A stretch of 64,000 nucleotides of DNA from Paenibacillus ottowii (GTDB lineage Bacteria > Bacillota > Bacilli > Paenibacillales > Paenibacillaceae), in the NCBI RefSeq assembly GCF_006874425.1, contig NZ_VIJZ01000001.1:620001-684000 (forward strand), written 5' to 3'. Made by a program: the position numbers and the translations under genes. Numbering within the stretch: the first letter of the stretch is position 1; every line of letters starts with the position of its first letter. This document shows, in pieces, positions 53,421 through 62,152 of the stretch. The notes below the pieces were generated by a model. The model ran no database searches and was not told where the DNA came from. It was given only the letters and a program-made list of their open reading frames with translations.

Positions 53421-53824
53421 TTTAGCAAGTCCATTTTTTTCTGAAGTGTATTGAGCTGCTGCTTGACTTCGTTTAATTGGGTATACAGCTTATTACTATT
53501 ATCGGTCTTGTTATTGGCATTATCCTTTGTAAAGGTCAGTAGCTCGTTGAAGGACTGTACTTTACCCTGTAACCCGCTAACCTCCTTGGAAAGTGCTGTC
53601 AGTTGCTTTTCATAGTCGGATTTAAGTGCCTGAATCTGTTGGTCTGTATGGGTTTGCATTTCGTTTAGCATTTGCTGCTTCAAGTGATTGCTATACAGAT
53701 AGGTTGCGAGAGCACCTAGTATAATAAGAATGAACCAAAATAGCAGAAAAGTCTTTACGGGCAACCCCTTTTTTGAATTGCTCCGCCGGGCTTCGGCAGG
53801 AGGACGTTCAGGTGAAGCTTGCAT
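53417..53824 (-). CDS. Membrane-anchored coiled-coil protein
   Basis: This 135-residue protein has a basic N-terminal tail (RSNSKKGLPVKT), one membrane helix (FLLFWFILIILGALATYLY, about 27-45) and an external helix of heptad character (LKSDYEKQLTALSKEVSGLQGK). It ends in ATGA, overlapping the glycosidase start, so the two are translated together. It likely scaffolds or partners the glycosidase, which is inference. Confidence 0.8.
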   Translation of the reverse strand: MQASPERPPAEARRSNSKKGLPVKTFLLFWFILIILGALATYLYSNHLKQQMLNEMQTHTDQQIQALKSDYEKQLTALSKEVSGLQGKVQSFNELLTFTKDNANNKTDNSNKLYTQLNEVKQQLNTLQKKMDLLK

Positions 53825-53897
53825 GCGATTTTCAACTCCCGTATAAATTCAAAATTTCAGTCTTTATTTGCAGTTCCAATTCTATCATGGGCCTATT

Positions 53898-53917
53898 TAT
53901 TTCGCAAAAGCGAAATA
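53898..53917. repeat. Operator-like palindrome between divergent genes
   Basis: TATTTCGC and GCGAAATA are perfect 8-bp inverted repeats around AAAA, in the divergent region between the glycosidase unit and the ComA-like gene. Its form resembles the palindrome at 2572-2591. Confidence 0.4.
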
Positions 53918-54095
53918 GCTATATAAAAATATTGGAAAAAGAGATTGCATCGGAAGGAAGTCCTAGGATACAATTTCCTTAAATCGTTTTCGCTTCCTAT
54001 ACGTTCACATTTACGCAATTCTACATAAGCAAGCTCTAATTTTTCGATTATTTTCGCTAACTATGTATTTTTTTGTCAAATCAGGAGGTTTAGAT

Positions 54096-54752
54096 ATGAG
54101 AAAAGTATGGCAGGTGGTCATCATAGATATCCATCCTACAAGTATGCTGGGAACAAAGCTTATTTTGGAAGACCAGCAGGATTTACTTGTCAGAGGGATG
54201 TCTTCCTCCGGCACAGAAGGCCTGGAGCTGGTTTGCTCCATTCGGCCGGAAATTATTTTAATGGACTATAGGTTGCCTGAGGGAACGGCGGAACCGTTTT
54301 TGACACAAATGCGGGTCTTGTCTCCGGACAGCCATATTGTTATTATGACGGATGAGGACAATATTACGTTGTTTCAGCAGTTAATTTCACTTGGGGCCAA
54401 TGGAATGCTATCCAAGCAGGCATCACCGAGTCAGTTAATTCACCTGATCAACGGTTTTCGCGAAGGATTTGCTTCTTTACCAATGGATTGGATTCGTTGT
54501 GGAAATTGGCCATTTATGCCGTTAATGGCTGCTGAGCCTTTTGACGAATTGACGCAAACTGAAGTTTTTATTATGGAACGTATTGTACAAGGAATTACAT
54601 ATGACAAAATTGCGATCGAGATTGAAGTTAGCCGGCGCTCCATTGATAATTATCTACGTAAAATATATGCAAAACTAGGTGTGTCCAGCCGGGCGCAGGC
54701 GATTGAACGTTATGCCTTATATGCGCGTCAGACGAAGCAGCTATATGCTTGA
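54096..54752 (+). CDS. NarL/LuxR-family response regulator, ComA-like
   Basis: This 218-residue regulator has a receiver domain (about 1-125) with Asp in IILMDYRLP and Lys in MLSKQ, and a LuxR-type HTH (about 150-215) with LTQTEVFIMERIVQG and DNYLRKIYAKLGVSSRAQAIE. The receiver start HPTSMLGTKLILE resembles ComA (HPAVMEGTKTILE), though no ComP-like kinase or pheromone gene is near. The start ATG at 54096 follows AGGAGG. Regulon unknown. Confidence 0.85.
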   Translation: MRKVWQVVIIDIHPTSMLGTKLILEDQQDLLVRGMSSSGTEGLELVCSIRPEIILMDYRLPEGTAEPFLTQMRVLSPDSHIVIMTDEDNITLFQQLISLGANGMLSKQASPSQLIHLINGFREGFASLPMDWIRCGNWPFMPLMAAEPFDELTQTEVFIMERIVQGITYDKIAIEIEVSRRSIDNYLRKIYAKLGVSSRAQAIERYALYARQTKQLYA

Positions 54753-54801
54753 CGCGTCAGCCCGGAGAACATGACTATTTTTCAGGAGAAGGAGGATGTT
54801 C

Positions 54802-56055
54802 ATGCAATATTCCTTTGCTTCACGAACGGCTGCGATGTTGGCTTCTCCAGTGCGTCATATCCGGGAAAATGCGAGAAGACATTCCTTTATATCTTTGGCT
54901 GAAGAGTTGCCTGCACAAGAGCTGTTTCCGGTGAAACTGTTGGAAGAAGCGGCTCATGACGTGTTTGGCTCCGGCCCTGACGCCCTCCAGTATGGTGAAC
55001 CGGAGGGCTATTTTCCGTTGCGGGCATGGCTTGCAGGAGAGTGGGAACAGCGTAAAGGAGTAAGAGTACCACCAGGTCAAATCCTTCTCACCACAGGCAG
55101 TCAGCAGGCCATAGACTTGATTGTAAGGCTGATGGTGGATGAGCGTGATCCGGTATTGGTCGAGAACCCGACATCCCCTGGATGTCTGCAGGTGCTATCG
55201 ATGCAAGGGGCGCAGATCGTTCCTGTAGAATCAGATGGGGAGGGCGTTATTCCCGACAAGCTTGAAGCTTTAATGATCCGTTATCACCCCAAGCTTTTTT
55301 TTGCTACGCCAACGTTTACGAATCCAACAGGCTCCTTATGGAGCGCGGCTAGACGGCAGGAAATTTTGGACCTGTGCAGGCGTCATGAGGTGTTGGTCGT
55401 TGAGGAAGATTCTTACGGCGAGTTGCATTTTAAGCAAAAACACGAAACACATGATAAAAGTCCGCATGCCCAGAGCCGAAAGTTTGCAGAGGCCTACCCC
55501 TCACTATTCGCACTGGATCATGCGGGTCAGGGCGGTCAAGTGTTATATATCGGTTCATTTAATAAAACAGTTGCCCCTGCACTGCGAACTGGCTGGGCAG
55601 CTGGTCCTGCGCCGCTGATTGAAGGGATGTACGCCTTGAAGCAACTGGCTGACGTGCAATCCAGTACGATGAACCAACGACTGCTGTTCCAACTGCTGGC
55701 CAATTCGCGTTTTCAATGGCACGAGCACTTGGCGATGTTGAACAAGGAATACTCAACTCGACTCCAATTACTCCTTGAGTTGCTTAAGCGCCCGTTTTGG
55801 AAAGATGTGACGTATCATATCCCATCCGGTGGGATGTATGTGTGGGTGAAGTTGCCCGCAGGGCTGGATAGCGCCTTGCTGCTCAAAGCAGCGCTACCCA
55901 AGGGTGTAGCCTTTATGCCAGGGGCGTTGTGTGCAGTTGGCGATGAAGGTGCGTCCCATATTCGTCTTAATTTTAGCCACCCGGGCCGAGAACAACTGCT
56001 TATGGGCATGAATTTGATCGGTGAGACGATCGGTGAATTTACTGCGCGAAGCTAG
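54802..56055 (+). CDS. PLP-dependent aminotransferase (2-aminoadipate/LysN-like)
   Basis: This 417-residue fold-type I enzyme lacks the HTH of MocR regulators. It has the PLP lysine in IGSFNKTVAPALRTGW, NPTG in TPTFTNPTGS, and YGEPEGYFPLRAWLA at the N terminus. It resembles 2-aminoadipate or valine-pyruvate aminotransferases. ATG at 54802 is preferred because GGAGG lies 6 bp upstream. The substrate is uncertain. Confidence 0.85.
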   Translation: MQYSFASRTAAMLASPVRHIRENARRHSFISLAEELPAQELFPVKLLEEAAHDVFGSGPDALQYGEPEGYFPLRAWLAGEWEQRKGVRVPPGQILLTTGSQQAIDLIVRLMVDERDPVLVENPTSPGCLQVLSMQGAQIVPVESDGEGVIPDKLEALMIRYHPKLFFATPTFTNPTGSLWSAARRQEILDLCRRHEVLVVEEDSYGELHFKQKHETHDKSPHAQSRKFAEAYPSLFALDHAGQGGQVLYIGSFNKTVAPALRTGWAAGPAPLIEGMYALKQLADVQSSTMNQRLLFQLLANSRFQWHEHLAMLNKEYSTRLQLLLELLKRPFWKDVTYHIPSGGMYVWVKLPAGLDSALLLKAALPKGVAFMPGALCAVGDEGASHIRLNFSHPGREQLLMGMNLIGETIGEFTARS

Positions 56056-56061
56056 CAAAAG

Positions 56062-56907
56062 TCACCACCGGGGTGAGTCATCCTCGGCCTCCACAACATT
56101 GGTGGAATAATCGCCGAATGCTTCCGCAATGTGCAGCTGTTCACCACCCTCGTTAAACTCTGCCGCCATTCCAGCGGCCGTTTCAATTCCCTGCTGCTGG
56201 AGCACCTCCGCATACTCGCTTAGAGCGGCTTTACCGAACGGAGTCAGCCGATAACGACCGCGGGCTACACGTTCAAACCAGCCATAGTAATTGCGCTGGA
56301 GCACGGCAGCAGCTCCGCTGACGGCTGCTGTACGGGCAAGCTGCGCCGGGGCGGCTTCTCCTAAACCCTGCAAAGCAGCGGCTACGCGCAGCGCTTTTTC
56401 CCGGTAGGCGGTGACCAGCTTGCGCCGGGTGCTCCCGCCGACATTGTGGTCACCGCTGCGTGCGTGAAATTCCCGCAGCAGCTTTTCCTTGCGCGAGCCG
56501 CGGCGGACGGCAGTCGTTTTGTGAACATTATCGCTAGGTCCCACGGGCTTACACAGTACCTCAACGAGCGGAGGCTTTGTTTTAAAATGCGTGACGGTGA
56601 GCAAGCCAAGCCCCAGTTGACGGCACAGTCCGACCAGCTCATTCCAGCGTTGATTCACCGCTCCTTTTTTGGCACGATTCCGTTCTACGGCTACATATAC
56701 ATTACTGCTTAGCTTCAAGCGTTGCATACCTTGCAGCACCAGCGCCAGGTTAAACGTCTTTTTTATCTCCACAATCAGTGGTGTTTCCTGTCCTGGCTTA
56801 ATCCCCACCAAGTCGCAGTTGCGTACTTCTCCCTTGACTTCATATCCCAAGTTTTCAAAAAAGGTTTTGACCGGAGCGTACAGCTCCGTCTCATGCCGAA
56901 CTGCCAT
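56062..56907 (-). CDS. DUF2161 protein with PD-(D/E)xK nuclease-like N terminus
   Basis: This 281-residue protein is of the DUF2161 family. The first 50 residues hold a nuclease-fold signature: Asp32 in NCDLVGIKPG and Glu47/Lys49 in VEIKK, which fits the D-ExK arrangement. The remainder is helical and Ala/Arg-rich with winged-helix-like parts (TAAVSGAAAVLQRNYYGWFERV). The role is unknown; the nuclease likeness is inferred from the motif. It is divergent from prkA. Confidence 0.8.
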   Translation of the reverse strand: MAVRHETELYAPVKTFFENLGYEVKGEVRNCDLVGIKPGQETPLIVEIKKTFNLALVLQGMQRLKLSSNVYVAVERNRAKKGAVNQRWNELVGLCRQLGLGLLTVTHFKTKPPLVEVLCKPVGPSDNVHKTTAVRRGSRKEKLLREFHARSGDHNVGGSTRRKLVTAYREKALRVAAALQGLGEAAPAQLARTAAVSGAAAVLQRNYYGWFERVARGRYRLTPFGKAALSEYAEVLQQQGIETAAGMAAEFNEGGEQLHIAEAFGDYSTNVVEAEDDSPRW

Positions 56908-57189
56908 GGACTCTCTCGCTCCTTTATCCCATTATTCCGAGCTTTTATTGTACCATAACGGTTCAGATCCGCATCGTTGTTGTCTATTTTAGCACAGTGA
57001 ATCCCTTTGTTTTTGGAAAAAGCCTAGAGACCTGTCACAAAAAATAGGTCAATTCTGAAATCAATCTGCATAGGTATGTATTACACTTTTTTTAAGAGGA
57101 TCGCATCATATCCTGAAAGGCGTGACGAGTGTAGCCATAATCATCAAGAGTGGAGGATAGTCATTACGCAGTCATGGGAGGAACCGAGC

Positions 57190-58056
57190 ATGAATATTTT
57201 TGACCGCCTTGCGGAGTACCGAGCGGAGAACAACCGCTTGGCCTGGAACGGCACTTTTAGAGAGTATATCGAGATACTCAAGAAAGACCCGACACCGGCG
57301 ATGACCGCTCATGCACGGGTTTACAAAATGATTGAATCTTTTGGTGTAGAAGAGGTTGGGGGACATAAGCGATATAAATTTTTTGAGCAGGAGATATTTG
57401 GGCTGGATCGTGCACTAGAGAAGCTGGTGGAGGAATACTTTCATTCCTCAGCCAGGCGGCTCGATGTCCGCAAGCGCATCCTTCTTTTGATGGGACCTGT
57501 TAGCGGAGGGAAATCGACACTGGTCACTTTGCTAAAGCGTGGTCTGGAGAAGTTTTCAAGAACGGATCAGGGAGCCGTGTATGCCATAGAGGGCTGCCCT
57601 ATGCATGAAGATCCCCTTCATCTTATTCCGCATGAGCTGCGCCCCGACTTCGAAAAGGAGCTAGGTGTGCGCATTGAAGGTAATCTGTGCCCATCCTGCC
57701 AGATGAAGCTGCGTACAGAATTTGATGGCGATATCGAAAAGGTGCGTGTGGAGCGGGTATTTATATCAGAAGAAAACCGGATCGGCATAGGCACGTTCAG
57801 TCCTTCTGATCCGAAATCACAGGATATTGCTGATTTGACAGGCAGTATCGACTTTTCCACTATTACCGAGTATGGTTCAGAGTCTGATCCGCGCGCCTAT
57901 CGATTTGATGGAGAGTTGAATAAAGCGAATCGCGGACTGATGGAATTTCAGGAAATGCTGAAATGCGATGAGAAATTTTTGTGGAATTTATTGTCTCTGA
58001 CCCAGGAGGGAAATTTCAAGGCCGGGCGGTTTGCGCTCATCAGTGCTGATGAATAG
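57190..58056 (+). CDS. prkA: PrkA serine protein kinase, N-terminal 288 codons; gene interrupted by mobile element
   Basis: The frame encodes the first 288 of about 631 residues of PrkA, an AAA+-like serine kinase linked to sporulation in Bacillus. It has the start FDRLAEYRAENNRLAW, Walker A GPVSGGKST (102-110), the CPMHEDPLHLIP stretch, a CPSC pair and RYFDGELNKANRGLM-like region. It then reads RFALISADE and stops at TAG, where the normal protein goes on into its C-terminal kinase part. A serine recombinase gene begins 1 bp later on the other strand. ATG at 57190 follows GGGAGGA. The C-terminal part and attR must lie beyond the window. Confidence 0.9.
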   Translation: MNIFDRLAEYRAENNRLAWNGTFREYIEILKKDPTPAMTAHARVYKMIESFGVEEVGGHKRYKFFEQEIFGLDRALEKLVEEYFHSSARRLDVRKRILLLMGPVSGGKSTLVTLLKRGLEKFSRTDQGAVYAIEGCPMHEDPLHLIPHELRPDFEKELGVRIEGNLCPSCQMKLRTEFDGDIEKVRVERVFISEENRIGIGTFSPSDPKSQDIADLTGSIDFSTITEYGSESDPRAYRFDGELNKANRGLMEFQEMLKCDEKFLWNLLSLTQEGNFKAGRFALISADE

Positions 58057-58070
58057 GTTATATACTCATA
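58040..58070. other. Probable attL junction between prkA and the element
   Basis: The prkA reading frame leaves the family sequence at codon ADE (58045-58053), and the recombinase gene ends at 58058. The crossover core should lie in about 58040-58060. The exact dinucleotide cannot be set without attR or an uninterrupted prkA for comparison. Confidence 0.65.
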
Positions 58071-59707
58071 AGACTAAAGAAATCACGCGTAACCAAACCC
58101 GGCTTTAAAACTGGGTACAATACATATTTAGCAGGAATACGGCCCCGACCTCGTTCCGTTAATTCCACAATAACACGATCAAAGACACTTCTCAGTATTT
58201 TATTACGATCAGATTTATCTTCTGCTGCTTGGTACGCCTCAAGAACAGATGTTAGATTATTCTTCACCACATCAATATCAATTTGGTTTCTCTCCGTAGG
58301 AAGTGGTTTACTTGCTTCTGCTTCTAGAAGGGCAAGCTCCTGTAACTCCGAATCAATCTCCGCTTTTCTTTCGTCAAACATTTCATCTGTATACTTGCCA
58401 GTTTCATATTTTTCATATATGAAATTCATCCGCTTCTTTAGTTCTTTGCTTCGCGACTCAATATATGAAGAAACGTCTTCTTTATAATTAACCTTTTTAT
58501 CTTCTGCAATAAGTTGGGAGAGTTGTTCTTGTAGAATATCCTTATCTAAATTTGAAAAATGCCGCAACACTTCCAGTAAGTCTTCTTCTATAGATCTATA
58601 TTTCAAAAATGTACAGCCGGAAGTAGTACACCACAAAAATTCTTTGTGATATTTATTTATAGTCCCCGATTTTGTTTTGTAGTTTTGAACGCTGTATTGT
58701 CTAACCATTCTCCGGCCGCATTTCTGGCACACGCATAGGCCAGCAAGTTCACAAGGGGAAAAATCCATCTTGTTACGCGGTTTATGAGCAGAGTCAATTA
58801 ATTTGCCCTGTGCCTGTAACCATGTGGTAGGGCTAATGATAGCCGGGAATGCATCCGGTACGATTATATGTTCTTCTTCTGGACGCTGGACCATTTTCCC
58901 ATTGATTCTCTGTGTAGTTCGGAAACGCAATGTTCCTATATACCGCTCGTTGCTTATTAGCTGTAATAGTTGATTTGGATGCCATTCTTTTTTTCCTTTA
59001 GGTGTCCGTATCAATGTCTTTTTGCTTATATATGTAGCCAAAGCCCGGAAGCTAACAGCACGTCTTGTTCCGTCAGATTCTGGCACACCATTTACATAAT
59101 AATCAAAAATCATACGCACAATACTAGCTTCCTCTTCATTTATAACTAGCTTTTTCGAATCCTTATCATAATCGAATCCGAACGGAGCAGGACCAGCAAC
59201 CCAACGGCCTGCAATTGCGTTGTTCACTCTCCCTCCAAATAGACGTTCTCTAGTTGTTTCAAATTCTTCACGAGACATAAAGAGTTCAAATCGGATTTGC
59301 CGTAGGTCAGACGGGTTACGAGGATCATATAACTTGTAAGGAGTTAAAATGAAAATCCGATTATCAACTATTAAATCATAAATAACACCCATATCAGTAT
59401 AAGAGCCACGGCCCATACGTGATATCTCTTTAACTGCAATAGCCTGGTATTTCTTCATGCGAAGATCATCAATGACACCTTGGAAAACTGGCCGTGTTGA
59501 TATTTTGTCACCGGACCCGACTTCGGGCCGCTGAGTATAAGGGATTCCCAAAGGTTCAAGGACTCTGTCCATTAACTCTTTTTGGGCTTTTAGAACATCT
59601 TCGCCTGTTCTTCTTTCGTGTTCTTCATCTGCTCTGGATTTACGCAGGTAGTTAATTATGTTTTCAATTCCTAAACTAAGTAGAAAATCAGCACTTACAG
59701 GAGCCAT
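58058..59707 (-). CDS. Large serine recombinase (integrase/excisionase of the element)
   Basis: This 549-residue recombinase has the resolvase catalytic domain (about 14-160) with Ser24 in YLRKSR and RMGRGSYTDMGV. A recombinase domain (about 165-280, PFGFDYDKDSKKLVIN) and a zinc ribbon (CQKCGRRM, then WCTTSGC) follow, then a long coiled coil (about 410-490). Such enzymes integrate phage DNA without sequence homology and excise it with a helper protein. ATG at 59707 follows AAAGG 9 bp upstream. Its stop lies 1 bp from prkA's broken end, the normal place beside an att site. Confidence 0.95.
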   Translation of the reverse strand: MAPVSADFLLSLGIENIINYLRKSRADEEHERRTGEDVLKAQKELMDRVLEPLGIPYTQRPEVGSGDKISTRPVFQGVIDDLRMKKYQAIAVKEISRMGRGSYTDMGVIYDLIVDNRIFILTPYKLYDPRNPSDLRQIRFELFMSREEFETTRERLFGGRVNNAIAGRWVAGPAPFGFDYDKDSKKLVINEEEASIVRMIFDYYVNGVPESDGTRRAVSFRALATYISKKTLIRTPKGKKEWHPNQLLQLISNERYIGTLRFRTTQRINGKMVQRPEEEHIIVPDAFPAIISPTTWLQAQGKLIDSAHKPRNKMDFSPCELAGLCVCQKCGRRMVRQYSVQNYKTKSGTINKYHKEFLWCTTSGCTFLKYRSIEEDLLEVLRHFSNLDKDILQEQLSQLIAEDKKVNYKEDVSSYIESRSKELKKRMNFIYEKYETGKYTDEMFDERKAEIDSELQELALLEAEASKPLPTERNQIDIDVVKNNLTSVLEAYQAAEDKSDRNKILRSVFDRVIVELTERGRGRIPAKYVLYPVLKPGLVTRDFFSLMSI

Positions 59708-59971
59708 ATACAACATCCTTTAGTTTTTATTTTGGTATGTGTAATGTATTATATCCCAAACAAAAAAGTAAAAGAACGAAAATCTTAGAAAAATAATAGT
59801 AAAATGATAGAAGATAGTTATCACATTTTTGATTTTTGATCTGATATATTTATAACATCGAAATTTGGTGATCAGGAAACTTTTCCTTAGCTTCACCAAT
59901 CCATAAGCAAGCATGAGGGGAACGAAAATTCGTTCTCCTTTTTGCTATGCCATAACAAGGAGGAAACTAGC
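59708..59971. other. Divergent promoter region of the element
   Basis: TATAAT on the minus strand about 45 bp before the recombinase start may be its -10, with a weak -35. A hairpin AGGGGAACG/CGTTCTCCT (59916-59939) with TTTTT lies before the first plus-strand gene and looks like a terminator or attenuator. No convincing sigma-E or sigma-K promoter was found. Confidence 0.45.
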
Positions 59972-60229
59972 ATGTCTGTAAAACCACGTTTCGCATTTCT
60001 CAGCTCTGATGGTATTTTACATCTGCATGATGAAGAACACGCAGCACAGCACGGCAAGCACGTTCAAACATCCCTGACGGATGATGAAAGCGGCTTTCCG
60101 ATCGTCGAGGGTCAAGGCGTTGTTTATTATGCCCGAGAAGATAAAGCCTACGTTAACGGTAACAAGTCGGACGGTAAACTTATTGCCACCCCACCAGTGC
60201 TCAAGCAACTTGCAACAGAGCTATTGTAA
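59972..60229 (+). CDS. Small phage-element protein, unknown function
   Basis: This 85-residue protein follows a good AAGGAGGAAA site. It is polar and mixed alpha/beta (FLSSDGILHLHDEEHAAQ, GQGVVYYAREDKAYVNG). I recognise no family. It opens the plus-strand row of the element. Confidence 0.75.
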   Translation: MSVKPRFAFLSSDGILHLHDEEHAAQHGKHVQTSLTDDESGFPIVEGQGVVYYAREDKAYVNGNKSDGKLIATPPVLKQLATELL

Positions 60230-60262
60230 CACCTTACCCGGCTTATGCCGGGCTTGTGGTGC

Positions 60263-60300
60263 ATACAGGACTATGGGCGGTTCGATTCCGCTGTGCGCCA
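60263..60300 (+). other. tRNA T-arm-like sequence in the element
   Basis: GCGGTTCGATTCCGC contains the classic T-loop GGTTCGATTCC with a 4-bp stem, followed by GTGCGCCA, a tRNA-like 3' acceptor end. I see no matching 5' acceptor or anticodon arm upstream, so it may be a tRNA fragment, part of a degenerate tRNA, or chance. Confidence 0.35.
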
Positions 60301-60325
60301 TTTATTATTATCCGGGGGAACATAC

Positions 60326-60463
60326 ATGATTAAGTCAACCAAGCGCCCACCGCCTGTGCCTGCTGTTTCGCCTCTACAGCCGATCAAGTGTCAAGGCTGC
60401 GTATGGGGTAACTGGACAGGAACAAAACAAACATGCATGTGGGTGAATTGTAGAAAGGGATGA
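60326..60463 (+). CDS. Small Cys-rich phage-element protein
   Basis: This 45-residue protein has four cysteines (CQGC ... C ... C, CQGCVWGNWTGTKQTC) that could bind one zinc ion. GGGGGAA lies upstream of the ATG. No family recognised. Confidence 0.65.
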   Translation: MIKSTKRPPPVPAVSPLQPIKCQGCVWGNWTGTKQTCMWVNCRKG

Positions 60464-60467
60464 TGTT

Positions 60468-60740
60468 ATGAACGGACTGACCAAAGAGCAGCGAGAAACA
60501 TTTGAGGACACTATTCGCAAGCTACATGAAGCTGCTGCCGCTATGTGGAAAAGCATCAAAGAATCATTTGCCCCACTGATTGAAGCGTTCAGAAAAATTA
60601 CAGTCGACGATCTGAAATGGCTATATGAATACAGCCCACACATTTCTCCTACATACATGAAGCTTAATTATCGGCAAAGGCTACAGTCTCAGGTAATTGA
60701 TCGTCGCCCTGTACGCATTGTGGCAAGGACGCGGTGTTAA
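60468..60740 (+). CDS. Helical phage-element protein, unknown function
   Basis: This 90-residue protein is largely helical with a charged N terminus (KEQRETFEDTIRKLHEAAAAMWKSIKE) and basic end. AAAGGGATG lies before the ATG. It overlaps the next gene by one base at TAATG. Confidence 0.65.
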   Translation: MNGLTKEQRETFEDTIRKLHEAAAAMWKSIKESFAPLIEAFRKITVDDLKWLYEYSPHISPTYMKLNYRQRLQSQVIDRRPVRIVARTRC

Positions 60741-61102
60741 TGGCTCTTAAACGATTCTGCGGTAAGCAGGGATGCAAGGAACTGGTCGCAGGCAATGAGA
60801 GGTACTGTGAGGCTCACCAAGAGCAAGTACGCAGCTATGACCAGCAGAGAGGCACAGCAGCCGAGCGCGGCTATGATAGCAAATGGCGCAAGGCACGTGA
60901 AGGCTACCTACGTAAGCACCCATTATGTACCTACTGTTTCCAACGTGGGTACTTGGCTGCTGCGACAGTAGTCGATCATATCATCCCGCACCGGGGAGAC
61001 AAGCAACTGTTTTGGGATAGGGATAACTGGCAACCGCTGTGTAAGCAATGCCACGATACCAAGACAGCAAAAGAAGATGGGGGTTTTGGGAATGGGAGCT
61101 AG
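60740..61102 (+). CDS. HNH endonuclease of the packaging module
   Basis: This 120-residue protein carries an HNH motif: VVDHIIPHRGDKQLFWDRDNWQPLC, with an invariant His-Asn-His arrangement, and zinc cysteine pairs CTYC and CKQC. Small HNH nucleases next to terminase genes stimulate cos cleavage by TerL in HK97-type phages. ATG at 60740 overlaps the previous stop; GTG 60734 is the alternative. Confidence 0.88.
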   Translation: MALKRFCGKQGCKELVAGNERYCEAHQEQVRSYDQQRGTAAERGYDSKWRKAREGYLRKHPLCTYCFQRGYLAAATVVDHIIPHRGDKQLFWDRDNWQPLCKQCHDTKTAKEDGGFGNGS

Positions 61103-61352
61103 CTATGATCCTATAACGGTTGTATACAATAGCGTTGTTAGTGTAACTGTGTCTGCGGATGGATTCCAAGCAGTCATAAACGCTGACGCATTTTTGACGG
61201 CGAAACAAGCCGAGTATTTCAGAACAGAGGTTGACGCCGCAACAAGCAATTACATAGGTCTTCCAAAGACCTACTATAACCTGTTTAAGGTGGCTAACGA
61301 TGTGCATATTTTGATTAGTAAGTTTAAATCTGTGGGGTGGATCATCGTATGA
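61092..61352 (+). CDS. Phage-element protein, unknown function
   Basis: This 86-residue protein (MGASYDPITVVYN) has GGGGG about 8 bp before the ATG at 61092 and overlaps the HNH gene by 11 bp. It is mixed alpha/beta. No motif recognised. Confidence 0.65.
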   Translation: MGASYDPITVVYNSVVSVTVSADGFQAVINADAFLTAKQAEYFRTEVDAATSNYIGLPKTYYNLFKVANDVHILISKFKSVGWIIV

Positions 61353-61555
61353 TAAAGAAGACTGTAGACGCGCCACCTAAGCCGCCAGAAGGATGGCGAG
61401 AGGCTGTAAGTAGGCAAGATGAGCGTATAGGATATATTCTGCGTAATTTGGAGAGGCGTTGTGACATTAGCCTTGAGCATGAGGAAGTATTCCAAGTGTT
61501 AAGGTTGAACGCTGAGTACGATAAGGCTAAGCAGGAGGGTAATTATCATGCCTGA
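61349..61555 (+). CDS. Small phage-element protein
   Basis: This 68-residue helical protein overlaps the preceding stop by 4 bp (ATGA), with GGGGTGG upstream. It has a Pro-rich start (APPKPPEGW) and a charged helical body. No motif recognised. Confidence 0.6.
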   Translation: MIKKTVDAPPKPPEGWREAVSRQDERIGYILRNLERRCDISLEHEEVFQVLRLNAEYDKAKQEGNYHA

Positions 61556-61775
61556 TTTCTATTTGCACCACATACAGCCTATAGACAACCGGACAAACCA
61601 TATCATATTAGGCCGTAGATCAACAGGGCGCTTCACTGCTGTAGCGGTACGGTTGCGTTGGTGGGATAGGCTGCTAGGACGTTCTCTGTTTGATAAGACT
61701 ATCGCCAAGGCTGCACGTACTCAACGTGTGTGCGATATAGTCAATAAGCACGGAAGAGAGAGGGATAACGCATGA
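61548..61775 (+). CDS. Small phage-element protein
   Basis: This 75-residue basic protein overlaps the preceding gene by 8 bp and has ATGA coupling to the next. It contains RSTGRFTAVAVRLRWWDRLLGRSLF. AGGAGGG precedes the ATG. Confidence 0.6.
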   Translation: MPDFYLHHIQPIDNRTNHIILGRRSTGRFTAVAVRLRWWDRLLGRSLFDKTIAKAARTQRVCDIVNKHGRERDNA

Positions 61776-62038
61776 TCATTAGAATGGGAATCTATGAGTT
61801 GGAAGGTACACCGCAGGAATTAGTAGAGTATGACCGATTGACTGATGAGTACGAGGAAGCGAAGAGGTTAGCCGCAGCCACCAAGGATGTAACAGTTAAT
61901 GCACAGCTACACGGTAGACACTACATGCGAGTGGAGATAGACCTTGACCAGACGTGTACAACGCAGGACGTGCAACAGAAGGTTAGGCAGGTACTGAATG
62001 AATTTTTTGAAAAAAATAAATTTAAGATTATTTCTTAG
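61772..62038 (+). CDS. Small phage-element protein
   Basis: This 88-residue protein overlaps the previous stop by 4 bp (ATGA). It has an acidic helix (EYDRLTDEYEEAKRL) and ends in a basic FFEKNKFKIIS. No family recognised. Confidence 0.6.
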   Translation: MIIRMGIYELEGTPQELVEYDRLTDEYEEAKRLAAATKDVTVNAQLHGRHYMRVEIDLDQTCTTQDVQQKVRQVLNEFFEKNKFKIIS

Positions 62039-62152
62039 AAAAGGGGAAGGGGGGTCAAATTTCTAAAAACTTTTTTTGGAATAGACCGCGTCGGACTTTT
62101 TTCGCGTAAAAACTCGTTTTATAAATTTTTCGGGATTTGGAGGTGCGCCCGG
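62039..62152 (+). other. Possible cos/packaging region before the terminase genes
   Basis: This gap has GGGGAAGGGGGGTCAAATTT followed by a T-run, GACCGCG and GTCGGAC. A G-rich run, TCAAATTTCTA and a GACCGC block upstream of the small terminase gene is the place where cos sites lie in many HK97-type phages. No terminase-cutting data are available here. Confidence 0.4.

Noticed and set aside
59720..59914. Minus-strand frame upstream of the recombinase
   Set aside because: Lys/Phe-rich AT-biased frame with no ribosome site; it lies in the promoter region.
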